DNA from: Micromonospora sp. M71_S20
GTDB lineage: Bacteria > Actinomycetota > Actinomycetes > Mycobacteriales > Micromonosporaceae
Reading direction: 5' to 3'
Assembly (NCBI RefSeq): GCF_003664255.1
Contig: NZ_RCCV01000005.1
Coordinates: 198,501-262,500, forward strand
Length of the DNA: 64,000 nucleotides
Shown: positions 44,587-53,138 of the stretch, piece after piece
Position numbering within the stretch: position 1 is the stretch's first letter
Layout of the letters: the number at the start of each line of letters is the position of its first letter
Program-made: the position numbers and the translations under genes
Notes under the pieces: generated by a model
The model's input: only the letters and a program-made list of their open reading frames with translations
Told to the model about the DNA's origin: nothing
Databases searched by the model: none

Positions 44587-44820
44587 GAAACTGCGATGAT
44601 GATGCCGCGCGGAGGCGCAGGTCACAAGGCCCGAATCGTCGTCCGTCGCAGCCAAGGACACGCTGGGTAGCGAGTGGCCGCGGAGGTATCCTCGACTACA
44701 TCGGCATTGATCGATGATAGCCGCGCAAACCGGGCACATCTTCGTTCGGTGACGACAGTCCGTGACGAGCAGCGGCGCAGGTCACGGTTCAGTAACGACA
44801 AGGCCCTGCCTGCACAAGAG

Positions 44821-44866
44821 AGGCCGCCACCGTCGCCCCGCGTACGGGGGGAGACGGTGGCGGCCT
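44821..44866 (-). terminator. Terminator of the DUF3068 gene
   Basis: AGGCCGCCACCGTC (44821-44834) and GACGGTGGCGGCCT (44853-44866), 14 perfect pairs with CCCC/GGGG pairing in the loop, about 50 bases past the stop. Confidence 0.7.
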
Positions 44867-44915
44867 GCCTCCTGCCGGTGGTCGGCGCCCCTAGGTGGAC
44901 GCCGTCCACGGTCCG

Positions 44916-46037
44916 CTACCGGTGCCCGGCCTCGCCGTCGCGCACGGGCCCCCCGGAGGTGACCTGCTCGGACGACGCCCGCGGCGCGGGCGCCGTGGCG
45001 GCGTCGGCGTCGCCGTCGGCGCGGTGCCGCGCGGCGGCGGTGGCCCGGCGTCCGGCCAGCACCAGCCAGAGCCCGACGATCAGCGCCAGAGCGCCGACGA
45101 CCGTCAGCACGAGCGGAATGGTCCGCCCGATCAGCAGCAGCTTGTCCCGGTTCTTACCGGCCGACTCGACGCTGTTGGCGATCGTCTGGTCGGTGTAGAC
45201 GAAGTCGCCGTCCAGCAACGGGGTGCTCGCGCCCTGGTCCGGCACCAGCGTCTTCTTCTGCTGCTCGCGCACCTTGACGAAGTTGCCGCTGACCGGCTCG
45301 ACCCAGATGGTGCGGGTGTTGCTGTACATCACCTTGCCGCTGGTCGCGCCCGGCGCGAACGCCCCGAGCAGGGCACCCACCCGCTCGGCCGGCATGCCCA
45401 GGTCGGTCTCCTCGATGACCTGCTGGAACCGGTACGCCTCCGTGCCGTTGATTTTTTCGGTGCCGTCGAACCGGATCGGCAGCGCCTTGCGCAGGTCACG
45501 GTCGAAATACTCGTAGTCCTTGCGCTCCGTGTTGAACGGGAACTTGTAGGTCTGACCACCGAAGGTGACCTCGCTCGGCCCCTCCGGGCCGTCGGCCTGG
45601 AGGAACTGCTTGTCCCAGTCGACCGCCGCGGCGGTCTTCCGGTCCAGGGCCAGCTCCGCGGAGTACTGGCTGATCACCTCGCCGGTCTGGACCCACTTAA
45701 CCGTGCCGTACGCGCCCCAGACGACCGCCTTGCCCTCCAGGTCACCGGTCATCTCCGCCTCGGTGCTGCCGGCCTGCGGCGCCACCTCGGTGGTGGACTC
45801 CAGCCTGCCGGTCTGCACGGTCGGCGGGGCGTCCTTCTTGAGCTGCAGGAACTTGGCGTTCTCCGCCACCGCGACGCTCGGCTTCAGGCAGCCCTCGGGC
45901 TTGCCCTCCGCGTTGCACAGCTTGAGGTCGTACGGCAGTTTCGTCACCGTCGGCGCCACGAAGAACGCCGCTCCCGCGGCGAGCACGAGACACAAGACGC
46001 CTATTCCGAACAGCACGGCGCCCAGACGAGCCTTCAC
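44916..46037 (-). CDS. DUF3068 (PorA-family) membrane protein
   Basis: 373 residues. Membrane segments at about 5-28 and 315-338 flank a large external domain, the DUF3068 layout. The external part has D-Y-E-Y-F-D-R-D-L-R-K-A-L-P near 175-190 and Y-R-F-Q-Q-V near 205. The C-terminal tail is in the cytoplasm. DUF3068 proteins occur with cell-surface glycan genes in actinobacteria, as here; the function is not settled. GTG 46037 has GGGAGG seven bases upstream. The acyltransferase gene is divergent. Confidence 0.85.
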   Translation of the reverse strand: MKARLGAVLFGIGVLCLVLAAGAAFFVAPTVTKLPYDLKLCNAEGKPEGCLKPSVAVAENAKFLQLKKDAPPTVQTGRLESTTEVAPQAGSTEAEMTGDLEGKAVVWGAYGTVKWVQTGEVISQYSAELALDRKTAAAVDWDKQFLQADGPEGPSEVTFGGQTYKFPFNTERKDYEYFDRDLRKALPIRFDGTEKINGTEAYRFQQVIEETDLGMPAERVGALLGAFAPGATSGKVMYSNTRTIWVEPVSGNFVKVREQQKKTLVPDQGASTPLLDGDFVYTDQTIANSVESAGKNRDKLLLIGRTIPLVLTVVGALALIVGLWLVLAGRRATAAARHRADGDADAATAPAPRASSEQVTSGGPVRDGEAGHR

Positions 46038-46147
46038 TGATCCTCCCAACAAAGACAGTCAGCCGGTGTCCGGCGAGCGGTCCTGTCCCTAAACTTGGCC
46101 GCAGGTTACTCCCGGGTTACATATTCACGCGACCCTCTGGACGGTTG

Positions 46148-47347
46148 ATGTCTGCCCCAACTCCGGATCACGACCTCCGCCGACTGCCCGCGCTGGACGC
46201 CGTACGGGTGATCGGCGCGCTGGCCGTCGTCGGGCACCACGTCGGGTTCGCCACCGGTGCGAACACCGGCGACTCGGGGCTGGGCAGCTGGTTGTCCCGC
46301 CTCGACGTGGGCGTCGCCGTCTTCTTCGTGCTCTCCGGCTTCCTGCTCTTCCGCCCGTACGCCCACGCGTCGGCCACCGGGCAGCGGTCCCCCTCCGCCC
46401 GGCGCTACCTGTGGCGCCGCGCCACCCGCATCCTGCCCGCCTACTGGCTGACCGTGGTGGTCTGCCTGCTGGTGCTGCCGCAGAACCAGCCGGCCTCCGC
46501 CGGTGACTGGTGGCGGCACCTGACGCTGACCCAGATCTACGAGCCCCGGCAGTTGCGCCACGGCCTGAGCCAGACCTGGAGCCTCGCCACCGAGGTGACC
46601 TTCTACCTGCTGCTGCCGCTGCTCGCCGTGCTGCTGATGCGGCGGCGCTGGCGGCCCGGCCGGTTCACCGTCCTCATCGTCGCGGCGGGGCTGGCCATCA
46701 CCGCCGGCTGGGTGGCCCTGATGGGATCAGGTCTGCTCGACCTGGGCCTGCACACCATGTGGCTGCCCTCGTACGCCGGCTGGTTCGGCGCCGGCATGGC
46801 GCTGGCGACCGTCCACGTGTCGCTGCGCACCGGCACCGGTCACAGCTGGCGGTGGCTCGACGACCTGGGCGCCGCGCCGCTGGCCTGCTGGTCGGTCGCG
46901 CTGGCCGCCCTGGCCGTGGCCACCACGCCGATCGTGGGTCCCCGCGACCTGGCCGAGCCCACCGCCGCCCAGTTCGGGCTGAAGATGGCGCTGTACGCCC
47001 TGGTGGCGGTGATGATGGTGCTACCGGTGGCGTTCGGGCCGGCCACCCGCACCAAGGCCGTCCTCGGCGGCGCCGTCGGCCGGTGGCTCGGCCGGGTGTC
47101 CTACGGGCTGTTCCTCTGGCACCCGTTCGTGCTGGAGGGGGTGTACATCGTGGGCGACCGGCCGAACTTCACCGGCGACACGGGCGAGATCTTCCTGCTC
47201 ACCGTCGCCGGTGGGCTGGTCCTCGCCGCCATCAGCTACTACGCCGTCGAGCGCCCCTTCCAACGCTGGAACGCCCCCCGGCCGCGCCGAGGCGCAAGCA
47301 CGAGGGAGAACCAGAGCACCGTCACGGCGGCGACCGCCGCCAACTGA
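46148..47347 (+). CDS. Acyltransferase 3 (OafA/YrhL type) membrane protein
   Basis: 399 residues, about ten membrane segments. L-P-A-L-D-A-V-R-V-I-G-A-L-A-V-V-G-H-H near 13-31 holds the invariant Arg and His; F-F-V-L-S-G-F-L-L-F near 60-69 and R-R-A-T-R-I-L-P-A-Y near 91-100 are the next marks, and S-Y-Y-A-V-E-R-P-F-Q ends it. The family O-acylates sugars on surface glycans. ATG 46148 is preferred; a TTG lies directly before it. The 3' end overlaps the arabinosyltransferase gene by 109 bases. Confidence 0.9.
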   Translation: MSAPTPDHDLRRLPALDAVRVIGALAVVGHHVGFATGANTGDSGLGSWLSRLDVGVAVFFVLSGFLLFRPYAHASATGQRSPSARRYLWRRATRILPAYWLTVVVCLLVLPQNQPASAGDWWRHLTLTQIYEPRQLRHGLSQTWSLATEVTFYLLLPLLAVLLMRRRWRPGRFTVLIVAAGLAITAGWVALMGSGLLDLGLHTMWLPSYAGWFGAGMALATVHVSLRTGTGHSWRWLDDLGAAPLACWSVALAALAVATTPIVGPRDLAEPTAAQFGLKMALYALVAVMMVLPVAFGPATRTKAVLGGAVGRWLGRVSYGLFLWHPFVLEGVYIVGDRPNFTGDTGEIFLLTVAGGLVLAAISYYAVERPFQRWNAPRPRRGASTRENQSTVTAATAAN

Positions 47348-50300
47348 GGCGCCGCGTCGGTGTGCCCGCCCCGGGTCACCGCGTACCAGCCGGCCAGCCC
47401 GAAGCAGGCCACCGGCAGCCAGCGTCCGGCCAACCGGTAGAACCGGCGCAGCCCGCGCCGGTCCGGCGGGTGCAGTTGCGGCGCCAGCGCGTGGCCAGCC
47501 ACCACGCCGGCCGCCGCCAGCAGCGCCACCGCGACCGCGGCCAGGCCGCCGACCAGCAGCAGCGCCGCCCCGCCGAACACGAGGGCGAGCAGCCGGTGCC
47601 GGCGTCGACGCGGCGGCCCCGCCACCGGCGCCGGCACGCCCCGGCTCGGGAGCAGGGCGGCCAGCGCGACCCCGCCCAGCGCGATCGCGCCGGCGCCCAG
47701 CGCCAGGACGTACCCGTCGTCCGGGGCGAACCGCAGCAGCACCTCGCCGGAGAACCCGGCCGGCACCAGCCAGCCCTGCTGCCAGCCGTCCACCACGAAC
47801 GGGGTGAGTCGCTCGCCGCCCGCGGTGGCCTCCCACCCGGCGTTCGCGTTCTCCCGCAGGGCCAGCACCCGCTGACCCGGGTACCCGTCCAGGTGCAGCG
47901 ACCGGCGGGTGGCCGACCAGCCGTCCACCCGGACCGGGGTCTGCACGGCGTCCGCCACCTGCGCCGAGCCGGCGACGCCCGCCGAGCCGGCCGCGCTGCC
48001 GTCGGAGGGCCCCGGAACCACGGCGTGCGGGGTCAGGACGAGCCGGGTGGGCGTCGCCAGCCGGCTCGCCGCCGCCACCACCCGCACCTCTCCGCCGGCC
48101 AGCGGCAGCGGATCCTTCGCGCCGGCGCCGCACAGGAGCGCGTCCACCTCGCGCAGCTCCGCCAGCTCCCGGCGGCTGGCCACCAGCGCCGTACGGCGCC
48201 GTACGGCGCCGACCTCGACGGTGGGCCCGCTGCCGCAGGGGAGCGTGACGCGCGCCTCCGGGTCGTTGCGGGGCACCGGTCCGTCCGGCAGCACGGTCAG
48301 CTCGCCGACGCCGACCGGCAGTCCCTGCGACAGCCGCCGGTACGGGTCGAAGGTGTTGGCCGGCACCACGTCGGAGATCAGCACGGTGATCTCGTCCGTC
48401 TTCAGCGGCCGGTCGAAGACCAGGCTCCCGCCCTCGTCGAAGACGCCGCCGCGCATGCCGCCGTCCCCGATCACGGTCGCCTGCCACGGGCGGGCCGCCG
48501 CCGCGGTGGGCGGCAGGGTCACCTTCAGCCCGGCGATCTGGCGGGCCTTCGGCCAGGTCAGGCGCAGCCACGGCTGCCGGTCGGAGCCGGCGGCGTACCA
48601 GGTCGTCGCCGGGTCGCCGTCGACCACCGCGCCCGGCCGGGCCGCGGGGTGGGAGACGCCGACGCTGGAGGCGGCGACCACCGGGGTGACCCCGCGCGCG
48701 ACGGCCGCCGCCCCGCCGCCGTCGAGCAGCGCGTTCAGCGCGCCGCCCGCACGCGGGCGCACCCGCAGCGCGACGTCGTAGCCGGCGGCGACCGGCAGGC
48801 TCAGCGTCCGGTCGATCCGGTCGCCGTCCTCGGACTCCCGGACGAGCCCGCCGTCGCAGATCGGCCGGCCCTCGTCGAAGACGCAGGGCGAGGCGCCGGC
48901 GGCGGCGGTGAGCACCACGGACGCCGGGGCGGCGGTCGCCGGGGGCGCCGGCACGGCCAGGGTGCGCTCGGCCCGCACGCCCGGGATGGTGACCTCGGCG
49001 ATGCCGACGCCGCCGAAGCCGGCCCGGATGTCGAAGACCTCGTCGATGGAGATCCGCACCCGCCGGGTCGGATAGCCGGCGGGCACGGTGACCTGCACGC
49101 TCTGGCCCGGGTTCTCCACCACCGCCTGCTGGTTGCCGGCGCTGACGGTGATCCTCGTGGGCAGGGCGTCGGCGCCGGTGTCGAAGACGATGCCCACCTC
49201 GCGGACCACCTGCGGCTCGATCAGCTCTACCTCCAGCCACTGCTCGGTGGTGACCGTCCCGGGCGCCGAGCGCCAGGCGGTGGCGAGGCTGCCGTCGAGC
49301 GCCGCGTACGGCTGGTGCGCCGGCCGGCCGCCGACCAGCGGCTGCGCGTCGGACCAGGAACTCGACGCGGTGACCGACCCGATGCCCAGGTAGCGCACGG
49401 TGGTGGCCTGGTCCTCGCCCCACGGCGGCAGGTAGTCGCGGGCGGGCGCGCCGAGCCTCGCCTCGTCGGCCGACGTCATCGTCGCCGAGGCGTTGTCGTG
49501 CGGCTGCCCGAACGCGACCTCGCGCCGGCGCATCCCGTCGGTGAGCACCACCGGGCCGTCGGCCAGCCCCGCCGGCCGATCCCCGGCGAGCACCGTCGGG
49601 GCGTCGGAGAGCCGGCCGGCCGCCGCGATCTGGAGCAGTGACTCCGGCCCGCCCACCACGGTGGTCAGGCCCTTCGCGTCGTACGCGACGACGGGGCTGA
49701 CCGGCTGGGCGACCTCGTACACCTCCAGGGCCCGGACCTTCACGTCGAGTCCGTGGTCGACGAAGTTGCCGGGCAGTTGGCCGCCGCCGACCTCCGGTCC
49801 GAAGGCCCGCACCGGACGAATACCGGGCGAGCGTTGCAGCGCCTGCCGGACCACCACCGGTTGGGTGGCGCCCGAGCGCCCGTAGTCGAGGTCGGAGCGG
49901 AGCAGCAGGTAGCGCACGCCGGAGCGGGCCAGCACATCGGCCAGCCCGGCGGAGCCCTCGCCGTTGGCCAGCGCCGACTCGACGGCGTCGAGCAGCCGGA
50001 TCGTGCCCGGCGGGGTGAGCGGCACCGAACTGCGTACCGCCCAGGGGCTCTCCAGCAGCGGCTGGGTGACCTCGTCGCTCGGGCTGCCCCACAGGTAGCG
50101 GGGGAAGCGGGCGGCGGGCACCACCAGCACCCGGTCGTCGCCGAGGTTGCGGTCCAGCCAGGAGGTCGCCTGGTGCCAGTAGCCGGGCACCTCCCGGAAG
50201 CTGCCCTGGGCGGGCAGTCCGGCGGCCAGTGCCGGCGCGGCCACCCCGGCGACCGCGACGAGGGCGGTGCCGGTGACCAGCACGGCGCGCAGCCGCACCG

Positions 50301-51549
50301 GCTGGAGCAGGCGGGGCAGGCCCGGATTCACATCGGGCCGGTCGCCCGCGCGGGCCGCCCGGGCCACCAGCCCGAGCAGGTGGGCGAGCCCGAGGATGAG
50401 CGGCAGCCGCAGCACCACGTCGAACTTGTGCACGTTGCGCAGCGGCGCGCCGGCCGCGTCGAGGAAGTCCCGCTGCGTCTGGGCGCCGAACCCGTCGACC
50501 GCGCCGAGGTGGCCGAGCCCGACCAGGGCCAGCCCGACCAGCAGGCCGGTGACCAGGAAACGCCGGTGCGGCATCCCGCGCCGGGCCAGACCGGCGAGGC
50601 CCAGGCCGGCGACCACCAGGGTGGCGACCACCAGCGGCTGCTCGGTGGCCAGCCGCCACCCGGCCGACCAGGACGGCCCGTAGGCGCCGTTGAGGTACGC
50701 GTGCCAGTGCGAGGCGCCGCGTAGCACGGTGGTCATGTCGGTGGGGGCCGTGGTGACCGGCGCCGTCTCGATGTAGTCGAGGAACGGCGGACTGTACCGG
50801 CCCAGCAGCAGCAGGGGCACCAGCCACCAGGCGGTGGCGGCGCCCACCGCCAGTCCCCAGGCGACCAGCGCCCGGATCCGCAGCCGGAACGGGTGCAGGC
50901 CGACCAGCCAGAGACCGGCCAGCGGCACGACGGCCAGCACCGCCGTCGCGTTGACGCCACCGGCGCACGCCACCACCAGCGCGGACAGGGTGACCGCGCG
51001 GCGTACGGAGCCACCCCGGGCCAGCCCCACGAGGGGCACCAGCACCCAGGGCGCGAGGGCGCTCGGCCACGCCTCCACCGAGATCGGGCCCAGCTCGGTG
51101 ACCAGCCGGGGGGAGAGCGCGAAGGCCACCCCGGCGACCAGGCGGGCGGCCGGCGTGCCGATGTGCAGCCGCTCGGCCAGCCGGACCACGCCGGTGCAGG
51201 CCACCGTCATGAGCAGCGCCCACCAGAGCCGCTGCACCACCCAGGCCGGGATGCCGAGTTCATCGCCGAGCAGGAAGAACGGGCCCATCGGCCAGAGGTA
51301 GCCGTACGCCTGATTCTGAAGCTGGCCGAAGGTGCCGTCGGGGTCCCACACGTGCAGGGCGCGGCTCAGCCATCCGGCCGGATCGACCGCCAGGTCCACC
51401 TTCGTGTCGATGACGATCATGCCCGGATCCTGGAGGAACGCCAGGGCCGACAAACCGAGACAGACCGCGACCAAGCGCAGACGCCACACCCTTCTCGATG
51501 TGACGTCCGGTCGGTCGGTCAGCTCCGGGCGGGCCGGCGCCTGCTGCAT
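47239..51549 (-). CDS. AftD-like alpha-(1->3)-arabinofuranosyltransferase (DUF3367 family)
   Basis: 1436 residues. The N-terminal half is a GT-C-type membrane domain with about ten segments; D-P-G-M-I-V-I-D-T-K-V-D near 38-50 carries the acidic residues expected at the active site. A long external part with discoidin-like (F5/8 type C) modules follows (S-S-W-S-D-A-Q-P-L near 725 and a second near 980), and membrane segments close the protein. In mycobacteria AftD adds arabinose to arabinogalactan and lipoarabinomannan; here the acceptor is unknown. ATG 51549 has CGGAGG five bases upstream. Neighbours are glycan genes. Confidence 0.85.
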   Translation of the reverse strand: MQQAPARPELTDRPDVTSRRVWRLRLVAVCLGLSALAFLQDPGMIVIDTKVDLAVDPAGWLSRALHVWDPDGTFGQLQNQAYGYLWPMGPFFLLGDELGIPAWVVQRLWWALLMTVACTGVVRLAERLHIGTPAARLVAGVAFALSPRLVTELGPISVEAWPSALAPWVLVPLVGLARGGSVRRAVTLSALVVACAGGVNATAVLAVVPLAGLWLVGLHPFRLRIRALVAWGLAVGAATAWWLVPLLLLGRYSPPFLDYIETAPVTTAPTDMTTVLRGASHWHAYLNGAYGPSWSAGWRLATEQPLVVATLVVAGLGLAGLARRGMPHRRFLVTGLLVGLALVGLGHLGAVDGFGAQTQRDFLDAAGAPLRNVHKFDVVLRLPLILGLAHLLGLVARAARAGDRPDVNPGLPRLLQPVRLRAVLVTGTALVAVAGVAAPALAAGLPAQGSFREVPGYWHQATSWLDRNLGDDRVLVVPAARFPRYLWGSPSDEVTQPLLESPWAVRSSVPLTPPGTIRLLDAVESALANGEGSAGLADVLARSGVRYLLLRSDLDYGRSGATQPVVVRQALQRSPGIRPVRAFGPEVGGGQLPGNFVDHGLDVKVRALEVYEVAQPVSPVVAYDAKGLTTVVGGPESLLQIAAAGRLSDAPTVLAGDRPAGLADGPVVLTDGMRRREVAFGQPHDNASATMTSADEARLGAPARDYLPPWGEDQATTVRYLGIGSVTASSSWSDAQPLVGGRPAHQPYAALDGSLATAWRSAPGTVTTEQWLEVELIEPQVVREVGIVFDTGADALPTRITVSAGNQQAVVENPGQSVQVTVPAGYPTRRVRISIDEVFDIRAGFGGVGIAEVTIPGVRAERTLAVPAPPATAAPASVVLTAAAGASPCVFDEGRPICDGGLVRESEDGDRIDRTLSLPVAAGYDVALRVRPRAGGALNALLDGGGAAAVARGVTPVVAASSVGVSHPAARPGAVVDGDPATTWYAAGSDRQPWLRLTWPKARQIAGLKVTLPPTAAAARPWQATVIGDGGMRGGVFDEGGSLVFDRPLKTDEITVLISDVVPANTFDPYRRLSQGLPVGVGELTVLPDGPVPRNDPEARVTLPCGSGPTVEVGAVRRRTALVASRRELAELREVDALLCGAGAKDPLPLAGGEVRVVAAASRLATPTRLVLTPHAVVPGPSDGSAAGSAGVAGSAQVADAVQTPVRVDGWSATRRSLHLDGYPGQRVLALRENANAGWEATAGGERLTPFVVDGWQQGWLVPAGFSGEVLLRFAPDDGYVLALGAGAIALGGVALAALLPSRGVPAPVAGPPRRRRHRLLALVFGGAALLLVGGLAAVAVALLAAAGVVAGHALAPQLHPPDRRGLRRFYRLAGRWLPVACFGLAGWYAVTRGGHTDAAPQLAAVAAVTVLWFSLVLAPRRGRGAFQRWKGRSTA

Positions 51550-51635
51550 TTCGCCTCCGATCGGGGCATTGCGGGGGGCGTGACGAAGCCCATAGTGTGA
51601 CGCGACGCGAAGACTACTCGGCAGTAGGAGTAAGT

Positions 51636-52847
51636 GTGGAAGCACCGCCTGCCGCCACCCGGCACGTACTTTTCCTCAACTGGCGTGACACCCGGAACCC
51701 GGAGGGCGGCGGTTCGGAGGTGTACGTCGAGCGGATCGCCGGTGAACTCGTGCGCCGGGGCCACCGGGCCACGCTGCTCTGCGCCACCCACTCCGCCGGC
51801 CCCGCCGAGGAGGTCACCGCCGCCGGCGTACGGGTGCTGCGGCGCGGCGGTCGGCACACCGTCTACCTGCGCGCCGCGCTCGTCTACCTGGCCGGCGCGT
51901 TGGGCCTCGGGCCGCTGGCCCGACGGCGGGGCGGTCGCCCCGACGTGATCGTGGACGTCGGCAACGGCCTGCCCTTCCTGTCCGCCCTGTACGCCCGCCG
52001 GCCGGTGATCGCTCTGGTGCACCACGTGCACCGCGAGCAGTGGCCGGTGGTGCTGGGCCGCTGGCTGGCCGGCTTCGGCTGGTGGGTCGAGTCCTGGCTC
52101 GCCCCGCGCGTCTACCGCCACTGCCAGTACGTGACCGTCTCCACCGCCACGCGGCAGGAGCTGGCCACCCTCGGCATCGACCCGTCCCGGGTCGCCATCG
52201 TGCACAACGGCACGCCCGACATGACGGTCGGGCCGGTGCCGCGCACCCCGCACCCGTCCCTGGTGGTGCTCGGTCGGCTGGTCCCGCACAAGCAGGTCGA
52301 GCTGGCCCTGCACGCGCTCGCCGGGCTCGCCGGCGAGTTGCCCGGGCTCAGCCTCGTGGTCGCCGGCCAGGGCTGGTGGGAGCCGCAGCTGCGCCAGCTC
52401 GCCGAAGAGCTGGGCGTCACCGACCGGGTCCGGTTCACCGGCTTCGTCAGCGACGCCGAGAAGCGGGAGCTGCTGGCCAGCGCGTGGGTCGCGCTCACCC
52501 CCTCGCTCAAGGAGGGCTGGGGGCTGACCATCGTGGAGGCCGGGGCGGTCGGCACGCCGACGGTGGCGTTCCGCGGCGCCGGCGGCGTCGAGGAGGCGCT
52601 CGTCGACGGCGAGACCGGCCTGCTCGCCGACGACGTCGACGACTTCGTCGCCAAGGTGCGGCTGCTGCTGACCGACGACGGCCGGCGCACCACGATGGGC
52701 ACGGCGGCGCGGGCGCACGCGGCCCGCTTCACCTGGCCGGTCTCGGGCGAAAAATTCGCGGCCCTCGTGACGAGGGCCGCGAACGTTCGGGCTGTGGTGC
52801 CGGCGGAGCAGTTGGAGCCGGTGGAACCGTCCTACCTCGTGCCGTAG
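51636..52847 (+). CDS. GT4-family glycosyltransferase
   Basis: 403 residues, GT-B fold. N-R-x-P-E-G-G-G-S-E-V-Y near 20-33 is the donor loop of the first domain; V-V-L-G-R-L-V-P-H-K near 208-217, and E-G-W-G-L-T-I-V-E-A near 293-302 (E-x7-E) bind the nucleotide sugar. It probably acts on the cytoplasmic side on a lipid-linked glycan. GTG 51636 follows TAGGAG. Divergent from the AftD-like gene, 86 bases between starts. Confidence 0.92.
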   Translation: MEAPPAATRHVLFLNWRDTRNPEGGGSEVYVERIAGELVRRGHRATLLCATHSAGPAEEVTAAGVRVLRRGGRHTVYLRAALVYLAGALGLGPLARRRGGRPDVIVDVGNGLPFLSALYARRPVIALVHHVHREQWPVVLGRWLAGFGWWVESWLAPRVYRHCQYVTVSTATRQELATLGIDPSRVAIVHNGTPDMTVGPVPRTPHPSLVVLGRLVPHKQVELALHALAGLAGELPGLSLVVAGQGWWEPQLRQLAEELGVTDRVRFTGFVSDAEKRELLASAWVALTPSLKEGWGLTIVEAGAVGTPTVAFRGAGGVEEALVDGETGLLADDVDDFVAKVRLLLTDDGRRTTMGTAARAHAARFTWPVSGEKFAALVTRAANVRAVVPAEQLEPVEPSYLVP

Positions 52848-53023
52848 ACCAGCGGCTTGTTGGCGCCGCCACCGCCGTCCGAGCTGGTCCGCGCGGCCTG
52901 CTCGGCCTTCGCGGCCTCGGACGACGAGGTGCCGGTGAGGGTGGTGGCCAGCGCCACCGACCCGAAGACGCCGAGAGCGACCGCGATCACTCCGGCGAGA
53001 ACCAACGAGAGAGCACTGCGCAT
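52832..53023 (-). CDS. Small membrane protein, DUF2613-like
   Basis: 63 residues. One hydrophobic segment (about 4-27, S-L-V-L-A-G-V-I-A-V-A-L-G-V-F-G) with a Ser/Ala/Gly-rich outer part. Its shape and position beside an AftD-like gene resemble actinobacterial DUF2613 proteins; the assignment is tentative. ATG 53023 has GAGGAAG upstream. The 3' end overlaps that of the glycosyltransferase by 16 bases. Confidence 0.7.
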   Translation of the reverse strand: MRSALSLVLAGVIAVALGVFGSVALATTLTGTSSSEAAKAEQAARTSSDGGGGANKPLVYGTR

Positions 53024-53138
53024 GGTGCTGACTTCCTCCTCGTGAGCTGCGTGCGCGGGACGTTACCACCAAGTAGCGTCAGTGGGGAGGGCCGCGAGGA
53101 CGATCGATACCGGCCCGGCGGCGGGAACCGGCGGCAGC

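Larger units (their letters stand above)
44500..44915. other. Gene-free stretch with operator-like palindrome and terminator
   Basis: 416 bases between the DUF6230 remnant and the DUF3068 gene. It includes an A/T-richer part (44660-44800) without recognisable genes, the palindrome at 44571 and the terminator at 44821. Nothing else is seen. Confidence 0.6.

Noticed and set aside
44622..44909. Minus-strand frame of 95 codons between the DUF6230 remnant and DUF3068
   Set aside because: It runs through a terminator hairpin and A/T-richer DNA, with no family or ribosome site.
46510..49641. A 1043-codon open frame on the plus strand across the AftD-like gene, and a 1400-codon frame on the minus strand in another phase
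   Set aside because: Both are arginine/alanine/proline-rich without families, and are shadows of the AftD-like and acyltransferase genes.
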